From assembly GCA_949300335.1 (NCBI GenBank), contig CASGDV010000031.1, forward strand, positions 1 through 32,201: DNA of 32,201 nucleotides, written 5' to 3'. The position numbers and the translations under genes are program-made. Shown piece after piece: positions 26,844-32,201 of this stretch; position 1 is the stretch's first letter, and every line of letters starts with the position of its first letter. This stretch comes from an uncultured Bacteroidales bacterium. GTDB taxonomy: Bacteria; Bacteroidota; Bacteroidia; Bacteroidales; UBA932. Below the pieces are notes generated by a model that was not told the origin of the DNA, searched no databases, and saw nothing but the letters and a program-made list of their open reading frames with translations.

Positions 26844-26874
26844 GTTGATATTGGTTTTCAGTTCATTAATTACT

Positions 26875-26930
26875 TTTGCAAAGTTATATCTTATTCATTT
26901 CAGGATATAATACTATATTTGCAAAGTATA
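26875..26930. promoter_or_regulatory. Divergent promoter region with TTTGCAAAGT repeats
   Basis: Two direct copies, TTTGCAAAGTTATA (26875-26888) and TTTGCAAAGTATA (26918-26930), start 43 bp apart, about four helical turns, and each has the palindromic core TTTGCAAA. The first contains TAACTTTG on the minus strand (26879-26886), a -7 match for the GH38 operon; the second overlaps TATATTTG on the plus strand (26914-26921), a -7 match for the AraC gene. No clear -33 box exists for either, which suits activator-dependent transcription. Confidence 0.55.
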
Positions 26931-26944
26931 ATGAAATATTTCGC

Positions 26945-27811
26945 ATGATTAGAGAAAATATTATAGTGAAGCCCGGCTCGATGTTCAACCTGAGAACATT
27001 TCACAAGAAATATTTCGAAATGCCTTTGCACCAGCATCCGGAATATGAAATCGTATTCATTAAAAGCGGAAAAGGGAAAAAATTCATAGGGGACGCCATC
27101 ACTCCGTTTTCGGACGGTGATCTGACCATTATAGGTCCGGACATTCCCCACATGTTCATGGCCGATGACGAATATTTCAACAATAATGACCTATACTGTA
27201 CATGGAATGTGATTCAGTTCAAGGAAGGGATACTTCCGTCCGACTACGGCAGTTTCGATCTGTTCGACACTATAAGCACCCTGCTTGCAGACAGCGCTTA
27301 CGGCATTGATTTCCATTCCGAGATGATTCTGTCCGATTTCAGCTCGATGTTCAGAAAACTGTACAATGAAAGATCATTCAACCGCCTTTCCATTATGTAT
27401 GAACTTCTCAGTCTGCTGTCCAAAGACAAGAGCAGAAGGAGACTGAATATATTCAACAGTCAGGAATCCGTCAGTTTTGAGGACCAGACAGTCAGAAAAA
27501 TATACAATTATCTTATACACAATTATAAAAACAATATATCACTGGACGAGATTGCCGGCAGTGTTTGCATGCAGCGTTCCACGGTGTGTTCATATTTCAA
27601 GAGACACACTTTGAGGACTATTTTCGAGACGCTCACGGATATAAGAATAGGACATGCATGCGACATGCTGATAAATACCAGACTGCCCATATACCAAATA
27701 GCGGATGAAACCGGATTCAACAATCTTTCCAATTTCAACCGCCATTTCTATGCTTTGAAAAAAGTGACTCCTACGGACTACAGGAAACTTCATGCAGCCA
27801 TAGGCGACTGA
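26945..27811 (+). CDS. AraC-family transcriptional regulator
   Basis: Likely local regulator of the GH38/methyltransferase operon. From the chosen ATG it has 288 residues: an N-terminal cupin-like sensor (about 10-95, with H29 and H31 in PLHQHPEYE) and a C-terminal pair of helix-turn-helix motifs (about 199-218 and 246-270, the second reading IADETGFNNLSNFNRHF). An in-frame ATG at 26876 would add 23 residues but lies upstream of the TATATTTG promoter element, so it is improbable. The gene is divergent from GH38-C and ends 7 bp from the convergent GH92 stop codon. The ligand is probably a sugar, which the sequence does not reveal. Confidence 0.9.
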   Translation: MIRENIIVKPGSMFNLRTFHKKYFEMPLHQHPEYEIVFIKSGKGKKFIGDAITPFSDGDLTIIGPDIPHMFMADDEYFNNNDLYCTWNVIQFKEGILPSDYGSFDLFDTISTLLADSAYGIDFHSEMILSDFSSMFRKLYNERSFNRLSIMYELLSLLSKDKSRRRLNIFNSQESVSFEDQTVRKIYNYLIHNYKNNISLDEIAGSVCMQRSTVCSYFKRHTLRTIFETLTDIRIGHACDMLINTRLPIYQIADETGFNNLSNFNRHFYALKKVTPTDYRKLHAAIGD

Positions 27812-27818
27812 CACAATG

Positions 27819-30074
27819 CTACTCGAATGAATCAGGAGCCTTTGCCACTCCCCATTCTTTGTTCGGTCTGTCCCCCATGACAAAAACAAGTTTGCCTCCG
27901 TCCCTGATATCTTCATGGCTGAACCAGAATTTGTCAAGAGGTTTTCCGTTCAAAGTCGCAGACTGGATGTACTTGTTGTCTTCCGATGCCCCTTCCGCAA
28001 TTATCTCGAAACAATTTCCATTGCTCATCCTCAGTTTCACATGTTCGAAGACAGGACTCCCAATGTTGTATACAGGAAGTCCCGGAGTGACCGGATAGAA
28101 TCCCATTGCAGAGAATACCACAAAAGCGGACATGCCTCCACCGTCCTCATCTCCCGGAACGCCCATGAGATCATTCCTGAACCATGTCTTGAGCAGCTGC
28201 CTTATCCGTTTCTGTGTTTTCCACGGTTCACCTGCATAATTGTAAAGATAAGGTATATGGAGACAAGGTTCATTGGCCATGGAAAACTGCCCCACATTAC
28301 CGGTATGGTCTGGAAGCTGTGAATAGAAGTCATATTTTCCTTTGCCAAGCGGCTCTCTGAATGTCTGGTCAAGATTGGCAATGAACTTTCCGTTTCCTCC
28401 CATCAGTTCAATCAGGTACGGCACATTGTGAGGTACATCCCATCTGTATATCCATCCGTTGTTTTCCCCGTAATACTGTCTTGCTCCCTGACCTCCCGAA
28501 AATCTGTAATCGAACGGTTCAATCCATTTTCCGTTTTTGTCCTTCGGATGGAAAAATCCCGTTTCCGGATTATACACATTTTTGAAGTTATAGGAACATT
28601 TTTCATATTTTTCCGCATCCTCCTCCTTGCCGAGTTTCTTTGCAATACGGTACAGGCACCACTGGTCATAAGCCGTCCCCAGAGTAACAGCTATCGGCTG
28701 CCTCTTTTCAAACGGATGGACATTAGGATCGGTCTCGCGTTCTCCCTCCTGCAGTGCAGGAATATATCCATGCTCCTTATAGAAAGCATCTATCCATCCT
28801 GCCGGAGCTCCCGACCATGGTGCAAGAGTCTTCTCCTCAATTCCTTTGCGACATGCCTCATAAGCTTTTTCAAGATCGAACTCAAGGCCCTTGTATGCAG
28901 CATCGGCTACCGTTGCAACGGCATGGTTCGAATTCATGCGGCGCGAGTCCCCCGTAATTTCAGGGAAGGTAGGCATCCACATGTTTCCCATCTGTTCAGC
29001 CATTCGCAGATAGGAATCGATGATATCCGTTTCCGCATCATCATCAATGAGGACACGCAGGGGATGTGCCGCCCTGTATGTATCCCATATCCAGTCATCC
29101 GTATAGAAAGGCACACCATTGTCTTCATGCACCTTTCCGTCAAACGCACTGAAATAACGCCCGTCTTCACTGATACATACCGGCCTTTCAAAGACTCTGT
29201 ACAGTGATGTATAAAATGCAATGCGCTCATCTTCCGTTCCGCCTTCTATCTCTATGGCCCCCAATGCGTCATTCCATATTTTACGTCCCTTTTCGGCAAC
29301 CGCATCGATGTCATATGAATTTATCTCGCGCCTGAGGTTTTTCCTGGCCTGTTCCCCGCTGATGAAGGATATTCCATAACGGATTCTCACTGATGACGTG
29401 CCGGCCGGATACCTTACAACAGCACACGCATCATTCCCGTTCACTGCCGTCCGGCTCTCATCAACCCTGCCGTCAGCAAGGATTCCTGCGGCAACAGGCA
29501 TTATGTCCGATTCGGCATAAATATATACTTTCGTACCGTTGCTCAGGTTCTGGTATCCCTTCACATAGTCCGGACCTATTTCCAGACCGCCGCCCCTTGA
29601 ATTGAGCATTATGTATGCCGGGGCATCTGTTTTACCGAAATCAAGCCTGTAAATGCCGGACTGGGCTGAAACAGCATATCGGACATGAATATCCGCATCG
29701 TCAAGAATCACCTCATACTCATAAGGTTTGATTTTTTCATTGTCATAACTGTATGATATCACGGGTCTGAGGTCTGTTCCCTGATACGGGCTCAGATTGA
29801 AAGCGGAACTTCCCCTGTGGCTCGTAACAATCAGAGGCAGCCCGTAAAGCATGTCGGAAGTGTAGTCTCCCCTTTCCGGATACACCCTGAGCATACAGTT
29901 CGGCAAATGTATCGTAGGATAAGTCGGCACCAGAAGGTGGCTGATATTGCCCATGTAAGGATTTACAAGATCAACCGGAGTTTTTTCCGGAACACCGGCT
30001 TCAGAAGCGCAGGACAGGACGGAGGCGCATATAAGAGACAGGCCTCCGGCAATAAGTTTAGGTTTAAGTCGCAT
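27819..30074 (-). CDS. GH92 family alpha-mannosidase, lipoprotein
   Basis: Calcium-dependent inverting exo-alpha-mannosidase. The 751-residue product has a lipoprotein signal (VLSC, C22), an N-terminal beta-sandwich and a C-terminal helical barrel. GH92 hallmarks are the segment GENNGWIYRWDVPHN with the likely acid E537, FSMANEPCLHIPYLYNYAG (598-616), and GDEDGGGMSAF with the base candidates D642 and D644. Length is typical. Specificities in the family include alpha-1,2, -1,3, -1,4, -1,6 and mannose-phosphate linkages; these motifs alone do not choose. It has its own promoter and ends tail-to-tail with the AraC gene. Confidence 0.92.
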   Translation of the reverse strand: MRLKPKLIAGGLSLICASVLSCASEAGVPEKTPVDLVNPYMGNISHLLVPTYPTIHLPNCMLRVYPERGDYTSDMLYGLPLIVTSHRGSSAFNLSPYQGTDLRPVISYSYDNEKIKPYEYEVILDDADIHVRYAVSAQSGIYRLDFGKTDAPAYIMLNSRGGGLEIGPDYVKGYQNLSNGTKVYIYAESDIMPVAAGILADGRVDESRTAVNGNDACAVVRYPAGTSSVRIRYGISFISGEQARKNLRREINSYDIDAVAEKGRKIWNDALGAIEIEGGTEDERIAFYTSLYRVFERPVCISEDGRYFSAFDGKVHEDNGVPFYTDDWIWDTYRAAHPLRVLIDDDAETDIIDSYLRMAEQMGNMWMPTFPEITGDSRRMNSNHAVATVADAAYKGLEFDLEKAYEACRKGIEEKTLAPWSGAPAGWIDAFYKEHGYIPALQEGERETDPNVHPFEKRQPIAVTLGTAYDQWCLYRIAKKLGKEEDAEKYEKCSYNFKNVYNPETGFFHPKDKNGKWIEPFDYRFSGGQGARQYYGENNGWIYRWDVPHNVPYLIELMGGNGKFIANLDQTFREPLGKGKYDFYSQLPDHTGNVGQFSMANEPCLHIPYLYNYAGEPWKTQKRIRQLLKTWFRNDLMGVPGDEDGGGMSAFVVFSAMGFYPVTPGLPVYNIGSPVFEHVKLRMSNGNCFEIIAEGASEDNKYIQSATLNGKPLDKFWFSHEDIRDGGKLVFVMGDRPNKEWGVAKAPDSFE

Positions 30075-30101
30075 TTTTTCGTGTTATTAAGTTACAGATT
30101 A

Positions 30102-30134
30102 CAAATATAAGTATTAAGTGACAGTAAAAGCAAA
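30102..30134 (-). promoter_or_regulatory. Consensus promoter of GH92
   Basis: Read on the minus strand, TTTG (30134-30131) is followed after exactly 21 bp by TATATTTG (30109-30102), a full match to the Bacteroides housekeeping consensus TTTG-N19-21-TAnnTTTG. Transcription should start about 20 nt before the GH92 ATG. It is the best promoter in the window and suggests GH92 can be expressed independently of the upstream gene. Confidence 0.75.
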
Positions 30135-30159
30135 TTTTTATTTGTCAGTGAAATAAGAA

Positions 30160-30201
30160 GAGGATGGCCTCGAAAAGTCCATGACTTCCGGAGCCACCCT
30201 C
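30160..30201 (-). terminator. Hairpin after the GxGYxYP gene
   Basis: GAGGATGGC (30160-30168) pairs with GCCACCCTC (30193-30201) with one G-U wobble, and an inner stem (AAGTC with GACTT) extends it. On the minus strand it is followed by CTTCTTATTTC, a weak U-tract; on the plus strand by TGTTTTT. It lies 58 bp past the GxGYxYP stop codon, so it probably ends that transcript before the GH92 promoter. Confidence 0.6.
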
Positions 30202-30259
30202 TGTTTTTATCCAGACTGCCGCAAGGCGGGCGACATGACACATGCCCTGCCGGCAAGGA

Positions 30260-32053
30260 TTATTTATATGCTTTGAGAACCCTTTTGGTCTCGTCAGGAT
30301 AGGTATGCATCCTGAGCTGCCAGATAAGTTCCTCTGCATTCACAACCTTGAAACTCTTGTCAAGTCTGTCCAGACACAGCTCTGCAGATTCCACACCGCG
30401 AACGGTACCGCCTTTGGCATTTTCACCCGTCAGATCCGTATCGTTGTCAATTTTGGTAAACGAAGACCAGGCATGGACCGAAGTAGCCGAGAATGTCTTC
30501 TCTTTCGACGAAGCTGCAAGCTCATTGTACTTGGAAGCTATATAGGCAGGAGTACCTTCATTCACACCGTTTTTCCCTTCACCGTAATTCCAGATCGAAT
30601 ATCTCACAGTGATTACAGGGATATGTATCCCGTCGGTATTCTCGAACCACATTATCTCGCCGTTGCCCCCGGCATACGGAGTATACTGGATTACAACTAT
30701 ACCTATGAGTTCGTCATTGTTCGTAATGAAAGACTGATAAGCCTCTTTGGAAGCTTCGGAATCCACATCCATACATACCAGAGCAAGAACATTGTTCCTG
30801 TGCTGGCGCATATGGGCAGCTACATGCTTGGCAACCTTGTCCAGAATCACAGGTCTGTCCTTGAGCATTGCAAACTCGTCAGCATAATAGTATCCACCTC
30901 CAAGGCTTTCCATTACGGATGAAGCCGGGTCCTGCTTTCCGAGCAGATACTCGTTCTGGGCAGGACAAATCATTGAAAGATTGGCTACAGGATAGCCGAA
31001 AGTCATTTTTGTCTTGGATACTTTGTCACTGGAAAAATATGCCGGGGAGTCATATGCATTAATCGCCCACTGGACATTGTCACCGTCAGACATATAGAAA
31101 GTCACATAATGATCGGCGTCGCCATATGTTATTTTGGTAGGGTCCGTAACCTTTGCCAATCCGCTCTGCCTGCTCTTGTACTGTGCCGACATCATAGGAG
31201 TATTGACTGTCCAGTCATAAGGTACCATCAGATTTCCGGTAGCTGATACAAGACCCACGAAAGAATCTTCTCCCACTGACTGTTCCCAGCCGAAAACAGG
31301 CGAAAGAGGTTCAAGCCATTTCATTATCTCAATAAGCAGTTCCTTGTTGTTGCCGGATTCCGGTTTGTATGAGACTTTATTGAGATTTACGGTAAAGAGC
31401 TTGAATGCTATGGCAGTACTTCTCTGGTTTGACGTATAAGCAGGCATCAATACAAGGGCATTGTTATTGCATTTGTCCTTGAATTGCTTCCACGCATCTT
31501 CCAATGACATTTTGGAAGCATCAAAAAGACATTTGTAACCCATCTCCGCAACCTTGTTCTCATAACGTTTCTCTACCATAAGACCGTTATATACATGTGC
31601 GGCAGCAGTAGCTGCATTCACGCTTTCATGATTGGAGAGGTCATAAAGCACATAACCGTCAACAACGGACTTAACGGCATCATCTTCAAGAAGGGACCAA
31701 AGGTCCTTTGTACCGAGAACTTCCATGGGAAGAGACTTTCTTATGCGTTCATAAGTATCCCTTGTATGTCCCTTGACATCCATCCAGACCATTGTTTCCC
31801 CTCTTGATTCATTTACGGCCAGTGCCGTAAGACCAGATACTGATTCCGCAAGCAGGTTCTCTGCGAGGGCATCCTCTCCACTGGCCTCAACCGGAGACAT
31901 AATCCAGTAGGCCTTGCCCATTTTCTGTTCCGGAATATTGTACTGTCCCTTGTCTGCAAAGACATCATGAACAGACGAATACTCGACTGCATTGTTACAT
32001 CCCGACATAACAGCCAGTAAGGCAGCCGATGCAATGATAAATTTGAAATTCAT
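30260..32053 (-). CDS. GxGYxYP-family putative glycosidase, lipoprotein
   Basis: Member of a family named for its GxGYxYP motif and regarded as a putative glycoside hydrolase; I know of no settled activity. The 597-residue product has a lipoprotein signal (MSGC, C19) without an acidic export signal after the cysteine, which suggests a periplasm-facing anchor. An N-terminal domain (about 45-300) is followed by the conserved MSDGDN (321-326) and the family motif at 385-390, here GGGYYY followed by Ala instead of the usual Pro. It is 29 bp downstream of the gene cut by the window edge and upstream of GH92, so it belongs to the glycan-degradation locus. Confidence 0.8.
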   Translation of the reverse strand: MNFKFIIASAALLAVMSGCNNAVEYSSVHDVFADKGQYNIPEQKMGKAYWIMSPVEASGEDALAENLLAESVSGLTALAVNESRGETMVWMDVKGHTRDTYERIRKSLPMEVLGTKDLWSLLEDDAVKSVVDGYVLYDLSNHESVNAATAAAHVYNGLMVEKRYENKVAEMGYKCLFDASKMSLEDAWKQFKDKCNNNALVLMPAYTSNQRSTAIAFKLFTVNLNKVSYKPESGNNKELLIEIMKWLEPLSPVFGWEQSVGEDSFVGLVSATGNLMVPYDWTVNTPMMSAQYKSRQSGLAKVTDPTKITYGDADHYVTFYMSDGDNVQWAINAYDSPAYFSSDKVSKTKMTFGYPVANLSMICPAQNEYLLGKQDPASSVMESLGGGYYYADEFAMLKDRPVILDKVAKHVAAHMRQHRNNVLALVCMDVDSEASKEAYQSFITNNDELIGIVVIQYTPYAGGNGEIMWFENTDGIHIPVITVRYSIWNYGEGKNGVNEGTPAYIASKYNELAASSKEKTFSATSVHAWSSFTKIDNDTDLTGENAKGGTVRGVESAELCLDRLDKSFKVVNAEELIWQLRMHTYPDETKRVLKAYK

Positions 32054-32082
32054 AAAATACTATCACTAGTGTCCAATAAAAT

Positions 32083-32201
32083 TTAAAACTTAAAATCAAA
32101 TTGAAGTTGAACAGTCTCATCATCCGCGTCCTCGATAGTTTCGGAACCTTTGAAAAGGTCTCTGATGGAGGTTTTGTCGGTCAGGACTCTGCTCAGTACT
32201 C
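32083..32201 (-). CDS. C-terminal end of a gene cut by the window edge
   Basis: An open frame runs in from the right edge and stops at 32083-32085, giving the last 38 residues of a protein. The final residues alternate polar and hydrophobic and end in phenylalanine (TVQLQFDFKF), the pattern of a last outer-membrane beta-strand; the part before it is acidic (ETIEDADDE). It could be the end of a TonB-dependent receptor or another beta-rich surface protein, but the fragment is too short to identify. It lies 29 bp upstream of the GxGYxYP gene and probably shares its transcript. Confidence 0.6.
   Translation of the reverse strand, partial: VLSRVLTDKTSIRDLFKGSETIEDADDETVQLQFDFKF

Noticed and set aside
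26844-26944. Cobalamin riboswitch in front of the corrinoid operon
   Set aside because: The intergenic gap is only 101 bp, holds two promoters and repeats, and shows no B12-box-like sequence.
1-32201. CRISPR arrays, tRNA or rRNA genes, transposases
   Set aside because: No regularly spaced identical repeats, no cloverleaf-like segments and no transposase-like proteins were recognised on either strand by eye.

Overview
The window looks like a chromosome segment of a Bacteroidota bacterium, most likely order Bacteroidales. The reasons are a complete nqrABCDEF operon, Bacteroides-type promoters (TTTG-N19-21-TAnnTTTG), secreted and lipoprotein glycosidases typical of polysaccharide-utilisation loci (GH92, GH38, GH43, GH51, GxGYxYP), and few Shine-Dalgarno motifs. 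Genus cannot be set from sequence alone.

Layout. Positions 1-500 hold no convincing gene, only a hairpin, a degenerate GC-rich repeat patch and a 24-bp tandem repeat that ends in the nqr terminator. Positions 501-6476 (minus strand) encode the Na+-pumping NADH:quinone oxidoreductase in the order nqrA-B-C-D-E-F. A PcrA/UvrD helicase follows on the plus strand (6552-8975). Positions 8976-9403 hold a promoter plus a strong terminator with no gene between them (small RNA candidate) and a large structured inverted repeat. From 9404 to the right edge lies an accessory glycan-degradation region, all on the minus strand except one AraC-type regulator.

The accessory region has at least three transcription units. 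(a) GH43-GH51 (13470 to 9404), an arabinose-release pair. (b) A seven-gene operon (26843 to 13614, ended by a clear terminator at 13533-13580): GH38-C, UroD-fold methyltransferase 3, GH38-B, UroD-fold methyltransferase 2, corrinoid protein, MtaA-like UroD-fold methyltransferase 1, GH38-A. (c) A GxGYxYP lipoprotein and a GH92 alpha-mannosidase lipoprotein, preceded by the end of another gene cut by the window edge. The AraC regulator is divergent from operon (b) and convergent with GH92.

The most notable content is operon (b). Three secreted alpha-mannosidase-family enzymes are interleaved, with near-zero spacing, with a complete-looking cytoplasmic corrinoid methyl-transfer set (one B12-binding protein and three UroD-fold methyltransferases carrying different zinc-site signatures). 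My inference is a system that takes apart an O-methylated, mannose-containing glycan: mannosidases release methylated sugars in the periplasm, and corrinoid enzymes remove and capture the methyl group in the cytoplasm. The arabinosidases and GH92 next door fit a complex methylated mannoglycan such as a microalgal N-glycan. Substrate and methyl acceptor are not shown by the sequence.
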